From positions 45,920,552-45,984,551 of the forward strand of contig OX419756.1 in NCBI GenBank assembly GCA_948567375.1: 64,000 nucleotides of DNA. Reading direction: 5' to 3'. The position numbers were made by a program, and so were the translations under genes. The notes below the pieces were generated by a model. It ran no database searches. It saw only the letters and a list, made by a program, of their open reading frames with translations, and had not been told where the DNA came from. This document shows, in pieces, positions 1 through 9,910 of the stretch. Numbering within the stretch: the first letter of the stretch is position 1; the number at the start of each line of letters is the position of its first letter. The DNA comes from Lunularia cruciata (taxonomy: Eukaryota > Streptophyta > Marchantiopsida > Lunulariales > Lunulariaceae).

Positions 1-438
1 CTACAAAATCCCTAAACATCAATTTTGGTCTCACTACACAACAAATTTCTACTTGAGTGTTAAAAGGGAAAGGATTTGGGACATTCAAATCCATCACAAA
101 AAAATGTAAATTGTCAAATCCCACTTTTTATCATAAATCACTATAGGCAAAATCCTTGGGTTTTGCAAAATCATTACTGTATCCATGAACCCTGCTCCGA
201 AGTGAAAAACCAAATACACTCTCACTTGCTCGCACTCAATGTACATAATCTTGATGTTGAATGGGTTCAAGAATGGAAAGCAAGGCACTGGATATTGTCC
301 TCCCGGAGCATCCTTTCTATCCTCTCAATCTACCAATTCCACTAGAATGTCTCTCCTCAAAATTACTCAGTCTTAGTAGCCCATGTTCTTCCAAGAGGGG
401 TGATCCGCTCTCTTGGACAACACCTGCTCTGATACTAT
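1..438 (-). mobile_element. Internal leader end of a minus-strand LTR element entering from the left
   Basis: No long reading frame is recognisable. The stretch ends at a primer-binding-site-like sequence (426-437) next to an LTR-like block at 439, so it is most simply the untranslated leader of a minus-strand LTR retrotransposon whose body lies left of the window. The small open frames (76-345, 261-443) match no family I know and are probably chance. The alternative is unrelated sequence that only carries a PBS-like word. Confidence 0.4.
426..437 (-). promoter_or_regulatory. tRNA-iMet-type primer binding site, one base off consensus
   Basis: On the minus strand the 12 bases read TAGTATCAGAGC. 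The standard plant initiator-Met PBS is TGGTATCAGAGC. It lies one base from an LTR-like end at 439 (minus-strand end ...ATTACA), the correct spacing for a PBS after a 5' LTR. The G-to-A change fits decay. Confidence 0.6.
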
Positions 439-1321
439 TGTAATACTTTGAGGATAGGAGACCTGAAGAGAAATACACCATGAGAAACACACACTTTCAC
501 AATCAAACTCCGATGCCCCAAAGGAGCACCTTCACTTTATTATATAGGCAAAGCTGATCTCCTCCAATGAAACTTTACCATAGGATTAGGTACATAGATA
601 GGTGACATGTCAGCAAGCTCTACCCTTGGATTAATTACTTGGATGGGTGACATGTTGGTCTTGGTCCTATCTGGTTGGTCAAACAAGCTTTGACCAGAGG
701 GAATCTTTTAGGGAATCTTCCTGTAGGAATCTCATAATCACGTGGGTGAGGTACCATTGGAAAGCTCTCAATGAGACAAAGCAGGAGGAGGGAAGGTCAG
801 CCTATCCTTTTTTTGTGGAGGAAATCAACACATTTTCAAGGCCTAATTCATCCGTTTAGGCCTCCGAAATTGCCTTCAAAGATTTCAGGCATATTTCAAT
901 TCCAACTCTATTAGTAGAAGTCCCCTTTTGGTGATACCTATTTCTGATCTATTCAGTCCATCTTGTGTAAAATCCTTGCAGATGGTACCAACCCAATTCT
1001 CACCTTCAAATCATATGTCTAGCTATTGGTTTTAAGGTTTTCAAATCTATTTCGGTTTTCTGCCCTATTAGTAGAAGTACCCTTTTGGTGATACTTCTAT
1101 CTGATCTATTTTGACCATCATGTAAAAAATCATTCCAGATATTACCAAACCAAATTTCACATCTAGATCATATGGCTAGCTCTTGGTATTACAGAAGGTA
1201 CCAGACAACTTCTTAGATGCTTTTAGAATATTCTCATAATTTTTTGCTTACTTGGCCTATTTTCTACTTTGTTAATCTCGACTAACTCATTTATAAAAGC
1301 CATATGTTATATATTCCTACA
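439..1321 (-). repeat. LTR of a minus-strand Ty3/gypsy element
   Basis: The block is bounded by TG (439) and CA (1321), so the minus strand reads TGTAGGAATA...ATTACA. Its left part is clearly repeated at 12843-13362 and its right end (about 1190-1313) matches the right end of the LTR at 6770-6880. A TATA-like word (minus CCTATATAATAAAG) lies near 535-548, about 100 bp from the LTR 3' end, the same relative place as in the right LTR. The block 908-1033 is tandemly duplicated at 1066-1190. It lies between a PBS on its left and a chromodomain-integrase end on its right, so it may serve two elements. Confidence 0.6.
908..1190. repeat. Tandem duplication inside the LTR
   Basis: Two copies of about 125 bp (908-1033 and 1066-1190) share TATTAGTAGAAGT, CCTTTTGGTGATAC and the CATATG(T/G)CTAGCT end. 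They differ by many substitutions. The related LTR at 12843-13362 has a single copy, so the duplication is specific to this copy or sublineage. Confidence 0.75.
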
Positions 1322-1343
1322 CCACTGGTTGGTGATGTACTCG

Positions 1344-1616
1344 TCACCATGGAAACTTTAAACTCATGAATGGCCATTTGTGCATTCTAGAGATGAGAAA
1401 TCCTTTCCAAAGGACTTCATATTTAGTATGCTGTTGGCGGTCATGTTGAATGTGGTGATGTGCAAGGATACGATCAACTTCATACTCCTGATGATTGTTG
1501 ATAGGGATAGGCGGAGGAGGCAGTTGGACACAAGTGGAAAATGAAGATAGATTAGAAACAAAGGGTTTCAACTTGGAAACATGAAAGAAAGGGTGGATTT
1601 GCATATGACAAGACAA
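1344..1616 (-). pseudogene. Integrase C-terminus plus chromodomain (gypsy relic)
   Basis: The 90-residue open frame begins with the chromovirus junction phrase HPFFHVSKLKPFV, which ends the integrase. It continues into YEVDRILAHHHIQ and KYEVLWKGF, the first strand and the WKG core of a chromodomain. Chromodomains direct integration to marked chromatin. The frame is lost after the core, so the last helix is not in this ORF. It abuts the LTR at 1321. Confidence 0.8.
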
Positions 1617-1666
1617 GAAAAAACAATAAACAACAAGAGAAATGATTTGGGTGATACTAAATGGAC

Positions 1667-2425
1667 CTATCTAATTAGGAATAAGTTCAAAAACTTGGGT
1701 ACCAAGTGGGAGGGGTAGGTTACTTGAATAAAACATGACCTTATCATTGAGTTGAAAGGTGAGATCATGATGATGTTGATCTTCATATTGCCTTTGACAA
1801 TTTTGAGCAACAAGGAGATGAGATTTGGCTTTTGTAGGGAGTGGGATACTATGGTCAAGAAGGTGGAAATATGAGGAATGTGAGGTAGAAGAGGAGCAAG
1901 AATGGAATCTGGAACAAGTGGATCTTGGCCAAAATTAAGGAAGAAGAGAGAGAATCCAATGCTTGCTTGCTTGGAGTTATTGTTGGCAAACTCAATAGTC
2001 GTAAGGTACTCATTCCAATTAGTATAGTGAATGTTGACAAAAGCTCGGAGCATGTCTTCCAAGGTGCAATTTTCACATTTTGTTTGCCCATCAATTTGAG
2101 GGTGATAGGCCATGGACAAAGCAAGCTTGGTGTTGAGTAGCTTGAAGATTGTTTGCCAAAATTTACCACTCAATCAAGGGTCATGATCAAAGATTAGTAT
2201 ACAAGGTATCCAATGATGCTTGAAGATATTGTCAAAGTAGATTTGGGCCAATGTTGGAGCATCCATTATATCAAAGGTTGGAGCCAAATGGATTTGCTTA
2301 CTAAGCTTATCAACAAACACCATGATTTTTGTATGACCTTGCTTTGTCTTTTGTAAGGATGTGATGATATCTAAGCTCACGTGTTTCCATCAAGTAGATA
2401 GGATAGGAAGTGGTTAAAGGAATCT
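1667..2425 (-). pseudogene. Integrase catalytic core (gypsy relic)
   Basis: Two neighbouring frames cover the core. Segment 2174-2420 reads WKHVSLDIITSL and IMVFVDKLSKQIHLAP, around the first catalytic Asp. Segment 1667-2173 contains SMAYHPQIDGQTKCENCTLE, the region of the catalytic Glu, where the normal YHPQTDGQTE shape is kept but E is replaced by K. The second Asp region is weak (IFDHDP, then a stop). At least one stop separates the parts. Confidence 0.8.
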
Positions 2426-2929
2426 ACTTGGCTTCTAGTTATTGGCCTTGTTGTATTGGTAGCTCTCACAAGGTCAGACAAACTCTCAAACCTCTCATGC
2501 CATGTTGGGCCACCACCATTGGTGTTGTAGGGTACCCAAGGTCTTGTCCACACCCATGTGACCAACGATTGGTAAGTCATGGGCTTCTTGAAGGATTCCA
2601 AGTCATAGATCAACCATGGCTAGAATAAAGATCTGGTTCTTACATAATAGAAAGCCTTCCTTGAAGGAGAAGGTGTTGTATTCTTTGTTGTGTGCTAAAA
2701 AATGACCTTATACCATTTGAAAGAAGTGATCGTGTTATAAAGTGATCTTAACTCAATTTGGATTTTTGATTCAATTGACACTATTGTAATTGATGAGAGG
2801 TTCAAGAAGAATCTTCAAATTAGATCATCATGATAGGATATCACGGATGACATGGAACATACTACTTATATACTCAAGTTTGATATCAAACAAATATAGT
2901 TGTTATTTCTATCAATAATATCAATTCTT

Positions 2930-3490
2930 CATATGCTCCAAATGTAATGTCTACAACAAAAGTTCATGATCGGTTTGCATGATCACTTGTTTCTCCAAAA
3001 GATAATGCCTCCATACCTTGGTGGCATATACCATTGCTAGTTGTTCTTTGATCTCAAGAAAAATAATTCCTTTTGACGGTGTTTAGTTTACAAGACACAA
3101 AGGCAATTAGATGTAACCCATTTAGAAATTCTTGATGCAACACAACTCCAATGGGAAAGTTAGAAATGTTGAATTCAACCACACAAGGTTGTTGAGGATC
3201 ATATGGTTGAAGAATGTCTTGGAGACACAATATGCTTCACCTTCTTGAATGCTTCTTCATGCTTGGTGGTCCATCAAAAGCTTGAGATTTTCCCCAAGAG
3301 ATTGGTCAATGGTGTGGCCACATGAGCATAATAGTGGATAAACCGTCAATAAAAACTTGCCAATCCATTAAATGTTTGCATTTCTATGGCATCCTTTAGG
3401 GTAGGCCAATCAATAATAGCCTTGATTTTCTTCTCTTCCATCTTGATCTCCTTTGATGAGACCTTATGATCCAAGAAGGTAACTTCATTT
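2930..3490 (-). pseudogene. RNase H and RT connection domain (gypsy relic)
   Basis: The minus strand near 2955-3050 reads LAMVYATKVWRHYLLEKQ followed by TDHEL, the RNase H core of Ty3/gypsy elements. Near 3365-3480 it reads WPTLKDAIEMQTFNGLASF, the RT thumb/connection phrase. Several frameshifts and stops interrupt it. Confidence 0.75.
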
Positions 3491-3559
3491 TGCCAAAAGG
3501 CACACAATGATTTCTTGCAATAAATCTTCTATTTACATAGTTGTCTTAGGACTTCTTGC

Positions 3560-4070
3560 ATATGATTTGTGTGTTCTACCTCTATATTGCTATAGAGTAA
3601 AATATCATCCAAGAAAAAAATCACATTTTAATCCAATAGCCTATCTAACACCTAATGCATTTGATCCATGAAGACTATGCAAGTATTAGTGAGCTCAAAA
3701 GGTAGAACTCTCCATTCAAAATGCCCATACCTTGTACAGAAGGTAATATTTTGCACATCCTCTTTGTCAATATAAATTTACCAATAGTTGCTCCAAAGAT
3801 CCAACTTGGAGAAATATTATGCTCCACTCAAATTGATCTAGCAAGTTATCAATTCAAGGCAAAGGATATGCATTCTTCACAAAAAAAATTTAGATGCTAT
3901 GGTAATCAATATAGAAGAAAAGTCCTCCATCCTTCTTTGGGACAAATAATACCAATGCTTCCCCAAGAGATGTACTAAACCATATGAAATCCTTCTCCAA
4001 CAACTCCATCAATGTTGCTCAAAGCTCTTCTAACTCCTTTGGTGAGAGCCAATAGATTTGTCTACTCACT
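3560..4070 (-). pseudogene. Reverse transcriptase palm/fingers (gypsy relic)
   Basis: The minus strand reads VIFFLDDILLYSNIE at about 3577-3621, which is the RT active site with the two Asp present. Upstream (3720-4060) are VLFVPKKDGGL, AYPLP and DNLLDQ, typical fingers motifs. Frames change repeatedly and stops are frequent. Confidence 0.8.
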
Positions 4071-4360
4071 CGAGTACTTCTTGGCAATAACTTGATCTTG
4101 AAGGGCATATCAGAATCGGAGTGTAACCCCTTCAACAAATAATCCAAAAACACATTTGTAAACTCCTAAACTATTTGATCAACCATTGCTTAATGAGGTT
4201 GTTGGCACTCATCAGATTCTCCATGCACAATTGGCTTGATACACATCACAAAAATAGGAATATTTTCCTCCAAAGCTTGCTCTATAGTTACTTTATTGAC
4301 AAACTTCTCATCTTTGGACTGACTTTTCTTAGGTGTCTTACTCAAAAGCGCTAGATAATC

Positions 4361-4620
4361 TTATTGATGAGTCTTACCTTGATATTGTAGTCGTTGAGTC
4401 CAATCAAATTGAAACTTATGATGTTCAAGCCAAGGCAAACCTAGAATGACATCATAGTGTAGAGGCACCACTACAAACCTCATACATTCCAAATACTCCT
4501 TCCCAATCTTGAATGTAACAAGAGGTGAAATGCAAAATGTAAAACCCTTTCTACCAACTACTACCATCAATCTACTTCCAATTACTAGATTGATAGGAAT
4601 ACCTAATTATTCTGTTAATT
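4361..4620 (-). pseudogene. Retropepsin-like aspartic protease (gypsy relic)
   Basis: The 69-residue frame contains DVILGLPWLEHHKFQFDW, the C-terminal flap/W-L region of plant gypsy proteases. The catalytic DTG/DSG should lie just upstream (4570-4640) but I cannot read it cleanly. It sits between the zinc-knuckle gag and RT, as expected. Confidence 0.7.
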
Positions 4621-4849
4621 GCATGGACATGCAATTATCTAAATTTTTAGAATCCCCAAAATCCTACAACCACAACTAGATATCATACTTTACAAGTGAA
4701 CTAAACATGCATAGGTCAAGCCTTCAATCCCATTATCAAGTTCCCAATAGGTGGCTCATACTCTCCTATTGGGATTCTTTCTTTCCTTTATCATCATGCT
4801 CCACAAACTTCATTTGGGCGATTTGTCATGATCATCCATTCTTGAATGG

Positions 4850-4891
4850 ACATTCAACAATGTGATGTCCAATTTGATGACAATAAAAGCA
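4850..4891 (-). pseudogene. Gag CCHC zinc knuckle
   Basis: The minus strand encodes CFYCHQIGHHIVEC, a complete CX2CX4HX4C nucleic-acid-binding knuckle at the C-terminal end of gag. It is intact although its surroundings are broken. Confidence 0.8.
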
Positions 4892-4969
4892 ACTACTATT
4901 TTGTCATAATCTTTCCCTATCTATAGTGCCAAGTGGTCTCCATTGGATGACATCAATCTTAATTGATAC

Positions 4970-5735
4970 TTGCAATTTATTGTGAAATCTCAATATAGGA
5001 AGAATTCAAGAGCATAGTAATTGGGAGACTCCAAGGTATAAATGCTACAAAAGCTGCACAATATAGATTGGCATAATTGAAGCAAATCAGTTTTGTGAGA
5101 AGCTACATCACTCAATTTGAAAACACCATAATGAAAATTCAAAATATACTAGAAGATGAAGCTCTGGATTGACTTGTGAGGAGGAGCTTGAAGTCACACA
5201 CCAAATTGGAAGTGACCATGTGGAAAACCAAACACTTTGAGGAAGCCATATAATTGGCTGAGAGCTTTGATTCCTTGGTTGTGACAACTTGGTCTTGACC
5301 TCAACCTTCACAAAACCTGCCAATATTGATGGATGACATTGATCTCCAAATTAATCTTTTGCTCTGTTGGATGGAATTGATCTCCATTGGTATTGATAGG
5401 TTTTGTGAAGGTTGAGGTCAAGAACAAGTTGTCACAACCAAGGAATCAAAACTCTTGGCCAATGACATGGTTTCCTCCAAGTGTTTGGGTTCCCGCATGG
5501 TCACTTCCAATTTGGTGTGTGACTTCAAGCCCCTCATAAATCAATGTAGAGCTTCATCTTCTAGTATATTTGGAATTTGCATTATGGTGTTTTGGAATTG
5601 AGTGATGTAGCTTTTCACAAAACAGATTTGCTTCAATTTTGACAATCTATCTTGTGTAGCTTGTGTAGCATTTACAGCTTGGAATTTCCCAATTATTATG
5701 CTCTTGAATTCTTACCATATTGAGATTGGCACAAT
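4970..5735. repeat. Large imperfect inverted repeat inside gag
   Basis: The left arm (about 4970-5330) is the reverse complement of the right arm (about 5396-5735), with a 50-70 bp centre. Matching landmarks are GAATTCAAGAGCAT with its complement near 5690-5706, and the gag phrase region 5108-5310 with 5400-5600. The right arm is in sense with the minus-strand element; the left arm is an inverted copy lying between gag and the knuckle. Identity is high but not perfect, with small indels. Confidence 0.85.
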
Positions 5736-6200
5736 AAATTGTTGTTCAACTTGCTCCACTTGGAATTGCTACCATAATTTTGCCACTCCATCCAATTGGC
5801 TTGAAGCCAAGAGAATTTATCTCCATTCATCTTGAAGATTTTTAGCTTCAAAATAATATTCCTTAATCAAACAAAAATTCTCCATTGCACTAGAGAGATT
5901 CTTGCCTTCAAATACCTTGGGCTTTGTAAATCAGATTTTCTCTTCTCCTTCTTGAAATGGAGCTCTCCCTACATGCTCTTGTCATTGATGATCTCTTTCT
6001 TCCAACAATTGAGTAAGATGCTCAATTTGTTGTTGCATAGCAATAATAACTTTGGGCATTACCACCATAGCTACTGCTCTATCAAACAACCTACAATTAT
6101 CTAAGTTAACACATAGATGCAACATGTCTATTGTTCTCCAAAATTTAAAATTGGAAGTATCAAGGATTCATTAGACAAGGTCGCATCACATTGCATTGAG
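5396..6200 (-). pseudogene. Gag capsid-like region (gypsy relic)
   Basis: In the right arm of the inverted repeat the minus strand reads FVKSYITQFQNTIMQIPN, then FMRGLKSHTKLEV and EPKHLEETMSLAKSFDSL. This is the typical retrotransposon gag pattern in which a FxxGL segment is followed by an alpha-helical LEEA stretch. A stop splits it. Confidence 0.7.
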
Positions 6201-6373
6201 AAAATTTTGCCCAAAGCATGAGATGATAAACTATGTGATATGATGCTTGGGTAGTATTTGGACACAAAACTCCCAACTTTTTGGGGAAACTGAATTTGGT
6301 GGTTCATAAATTCTTTCCATCCTGGTTTGGGAAAATGGATTTGGTGGTCCATAATTCCTTTCATCCTATTCTT

Positions 6374-6385
6374 GCTCTGATACCA
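6374..6385 (-). promoter_or_regulatory. tRNA-iMet primer binding site of the chromovirus
   Basis: The minus strand reads TGGTATCAGAGC, a perfect match to the initiator-Met tRNA primer binding site of plant LTR retrotransposons. It marks the inner edge of the 5' LTR that lies to its right. Confidence 0.85.
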
Positions 6386-6880
6386 ATATAAAAGATCAAG
6401 GAGAGAGATAACAAAATGGAAGATCAAAATGAAAGATCACATTGGGATTCTCAAATAAGGGAAACTCTAAATTCCTAGCATAAGCTTAGGCTTTGATATT
6501 TATAGGGAATATACGAGGATCTTGAGAAGCTTTTCAAGAAGCTTTCTAAAAACCGCTTTTTTAAAGTGCAAATTAAGTTAATCAAGAAGCTTCATTCTAG
6601 AAGTCACCTACTTGGCATGCAAGCTAAGCTAGTCAAGAAGCTTCCCAAGAAGTTCACTTTTAGAAGCCATGTACTTAGCATGCAAGCTAAGCTAGCCAGG
6701 AAGCTTCTCAAGAAGCTTCTTCATAGAGTTACCCCTTGGCATACATGTTATCCAACACTTGGAAGGTACCAAGAAGCTTTGTAGATATTTCTAGAATATT
6801 CTTATCAGTCTTGGCTAATTTGGCCTATTTTCTACTTCATTAATCTTGGCTAATTCATCTATAAACTCCATATTGTAAAA
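6386..6880 (-). repeat. 5' LTR of the minus-strand chromovirus
   Basis: Adjacent to the PBS. It has a minus-strand TATA word (CTATAAATA, about 6497-6505) roughly 110 bp from its PBS end. The outermost ~110 bp match the outer end of the 439-1321 LTR. The middle has diverged and carries a short tandem repeat built on GCATGCAAGCTAAGCTAG with AAGAAGCTTC words (about 6560-6735), absent from the left LTR. The outer edge near 6880 is approximate. Confidence 0.65.
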
Positions 6881-6911
6881 AATTGGCTTTCAAAATTGGG
6901 TCAAGCAAAAA

Positions 6912-7062
6912 ATATTGGAAGGAACTATGGAGCGTGTGGACAAGCTGGGCACAACAAAAGAACTTGTCCGGCATTGTGGGAAACCTTTAGGGCTAACAAA
7001 AAAAGTGTGAACAAATTATCAAAAATAGGTGCTTCACAAGAGCGTGCACAAAATTAAATTCA
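6912..7062 (+). pseudogene. Short relic with a defective zinc knuckle
   Basis: The plus strand reads GRNYGACGQAGHNKRTCPAL and stays open to a stop near 7060. ACGQAGHNKRTC has the spacing of the CCHC knuckle seen at the end of plant MULE transposases and related proteins, but the first Cys is Tyr. The assignment to a Mutator-like element is an inference from this one motif. Confidence 0.4.
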
Positions 7063-7612
7063 ATCAGCAAGGAATGGTGAAAGCACTGAAGGACATCCAA
7101 CAACAGCTGAAATTCCATCAAATGAAAAGTCAACTCTCCATTCATAATGACCTAGTTGCATGATAGCATCTATAAAGATGACAATTACACCTACCTATGA
7201 GAGGTCTTATAGGTAGGTAAATTTTGTGTGCACAATATATACTAACTATCTATTCTGCCATTGGCTTTGATAGCCACAATCATTGTATAATCATTGGTGG
7301 TCATGCCTGAAGAGCTTCAGCTCAAGTTCAATCCCAAGCCAAAGCCTAAGCTCAGGTTAGAGCACAACAAAGCATATTGCTTCTTCAGAATGTTGCATGA
7401 TGAAAGAGCATTGAAAATTCACAATGAAGGCAAGATTGGATTACTTACATTTTGCATTTATCTCTATCATTTTGTGATGTCCATCTACCACAATCCAAGG
7501 ATAAATAATTTTTCTCTTAATCTGTACTCTTGGATAACATTTCTTGCAAATGTCATCAAGCTTCTCTAATAAAGCTATAGTAGAAAGTGTAGAGATATAT
7601 TGAACCACACTC

Positions 7613-7911
7613 CTAAGTTGACACCACTACTTGACAAAACCCATGTTTCTCAGATTTCTTTGATTGTACTATTTTGTTCTTGCTTGACATGGCATTAATT
7701 ATCATAGGTAGAAGTAATTTATTCTTGTATATGAATTGAACTATATAGTTGTGGAAAGTATTTAATTTCAAGATTTGCCCCATGATTTCAAGGCTCAACA
7801 TTGCATCTATTATCATAGGTAGAACAAATTTGTTTTTGTGTGTGAATTGAACCATACAATTGTGAATTGTATTTAGTTTTAGGATTTGCCTCATAATTTC
7901 AAGGTTCACTT
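7613..7911 (-). pseudogene. Unrecognised 98-residue frame made of a duplicated 37-residue unit
   Basis: The DNA is a tandem duplication with a period near 111 bp (about 7690-7800 and 7801-7911). Because 111 is a multiple of three, both copies keep one frame: LEIMRQILKLNT is followed by LEIMGQILKLNT. I do not recognise the protein. It is probably a fragment of an old repeat. No knuckle, signal peptide or catalytic motif is visible. Confidence 0.4.
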
Positions 7912-8099
7912 TGAACTTCTAAATATTCAAATGAGTTTTTCTTCTGGTCTTGCTCCCAAGTTTTTGGAATAGGCTTGAAGTTTCACAGTTCACTTGAGCT
8001 TCAAACTTGCCAATCGCTTGGACTTGCGGTTTGCATACGGAGGCTTCATAAATTATTTTGAGTAATATGTGAGATCATCTTGGCTATGTCATGGGTTGC

Positions 8100-9689
8100 A
8101 GTAGCAACTCCCTTTCATTAATATCTATTAAGTTTTGTAAATCATGATATTATGAAAATGATTAATTTAATTATAAAATTGTAAAATTTGGAAGCCAGTC
8201 GGAAGACATTGTTTATCATTCTTATGATAGTCTTAATCCTTAACCTCTAGAATTAAATATTTTGTCTACATGAATTTTCTCATGTTGAACTTAGAAACAA
8301 CATTGAGCCTTTATATTTAATTATTTTTTTATTTTTTTCTTCTATATATCATCAGCTACTTTAATATGATAAATTGAACTGAAGCGAGGAAATGCTTTGC
8401 CAAAGGCCAGGCCTCAATCATAAACACAATATTATATACATTATGTTCAAAATCGATTTTGCTTTAAATACGATCCTAATATATAGTACCTAAAGTGGTG
8501 TCTCCGACTGCCTCCCTTGAAATACATTTAAAAATAAAATAAAATGAAATAGTAAAGTTAATTCAAATGATTAATTATGAAATTTAAAAAAGTTTAATAT
8601 AGTGTGAAATATAATATTTTAAATATTTTAAATTATCTTTATTCACATGTTAATTAATTTAATTAATAAATTTAAGTAATAAATTTAAGTTTCTTCAATG
8701 AAAAAAATTCACCTAAAACATATCCATCAAAAGAAAATCAAGTTATATATTCTAATGAACCGTTATCTATATATCTATATCAATCTCATTGTGACAAAGC
8801 CCATCAAAACATTAACACAAAAGGTATATATATTGTGAAACTATAATATTTAATTGTATTTGTCTGTTTCTGAAATCCAAAGGAATGAAACTGCTTCGGT
8901 CCGTATGTCGCCATTCCTTTACTCATCGGCATCTTGTCTCAAGATATCTTATAAACGCCCTTGAACGACTGAATCTCAACACTTGTATAGAAATGAAGAG
9001 ACAAATATGTAATCAGATTATCCGCATGAACACTTGATGAGGACGTTTTTCCTTCTTGTTTCTCACGTAGGCAACCATGAAATTTGGAACAGATCACCTT
9101 GGTGAGTTTAATCCTTTCTTTAAAATATAAACAAACCGGATGTGATAATATTGGTATGATTAAACTCAACTACCACCAGTTGAAATTTATCTAGGAAATT
9201 CAATGTTCAATCCTAAATGAAGATCAGAATTAGGTAAAAGTTTCATCATTATTATGATGTTTGTTCTATTCTGAAACAAGAGTTCCAAGTGTCTACACCA
9301 ATCCTCCAAAGGATACTTCTTTTCCAAATTTGTGCCGGTGTTTACACTAATCCTGTTACGGATACTTCTCGTCTATATTTGAATCAGAACGACAATTGCA
9401 TCACACCGGTGTTCATCACAAGGTTGAGTACTACTATCTAAAGGTTAGCATTTGTTACTTGATCATCAATTGTGTACACAGTCTATAGCTACAAGTTATA
9501 GTATTTATTGTAGGCAACATCCGATGAAGAATAATAGACCTCATCTAGTCACCTATGATGTTTGAGTATTCTCCATGTTAGAATGTAACAACGGTTAACT
9601 TATATCTTGAGTAAGATCATATAATCTTGATGAAGATTAGTCCTAGTGAGGGATGTCTTTTCATATGAACAATCGTCCAATGTTTGCAC
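8100..9689. other. AT-rich stretch, no gene seen
   Basis: Very AT-rich, especially 8330-8900. Near 9296-9380 the phrase ACCAATCCTCCAAAGGATAC and a diverged second copy (ACTAATCCTGTTACGGATAC) form a short direct repeat. Open frames are short and unconvincing. I see no RNA gene or recognisable element. Confidence 0.5.
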
Positions 9690-9792
9690 AAAGGGTTTAG
9701 TTGGTCCTTAGTGCCTTCCGGGCCTCCTTCGTTGGAGGGAGTAACGCTTGACTCTTAAGCACTCGTGAACACCGTGCGACGAAACTCAGCCG

Positions 9793-9900
9793 AAACCCAC
9801 CCCAAAGCCAAGTTACTATAGTGTCTCCTACGACAGGTATTGCGCTAGCTAAGCTTGTAATGACTGTGGCCCCCCAAAAGCTCATTTGACCCCAAGGTAA
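9793..9900 (-). pseudogene. cob: Mitochondrial cytochrome b (cob) fragment
   Basis: The minus strand encodes 36 residues from [15 protein letters not shown] to [11 protein letters not shown], which I recognise as the highly conserved segment of plant mitochondrial apocytochrome b around the quinol-oxidation site. Identity to the plant protein looks complete over this stretch. After GGF the frame runs into unrelated sequence (9697-9792), so this is only a fragment. The simplest reading is a recent nuclear copy of mitochondrial DNA. The GC-richer flank 9690-9792 contains a CCTCC-TTCG-TTGGAGG hairpin and may belong to the same transfer. Confidence 0.85.
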
Positions 9901-9910
9901 TAAGAGATGA

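Larger units (their letters stand above)
1322..6373 (-). mobile_element. Degenerate Ty3/gypsy chromovirus (Gag-PR-RT-RH-IN-chromodomain)
   Basis: Read on the minus strand from about 6370 to 1344, the family domains appear in order: gag with a CCHC knuckle (4850-4891), protease (4361-4620), RT with FLDD (about 3577-3621), RNase H, integrase core (1667-2425) and chromodomain (1344-1616). Every domain is cut by stops and frameshifts, so the element is dead. The chromodomain at the integrase C-terminus identifies a chromovirus. It has an LTR-like block on each side and a PBS at 6374. A large inverted duplication disrupts gag. Confidence 0.85.

Noticed and set aside
9697-9885. A functional 62-residue protein from the cytochrome b frame
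   Set aside because: It starts inside a conserved cob segment and ends in unrelated sequence; it is a fragment of a transferred organelle gene.
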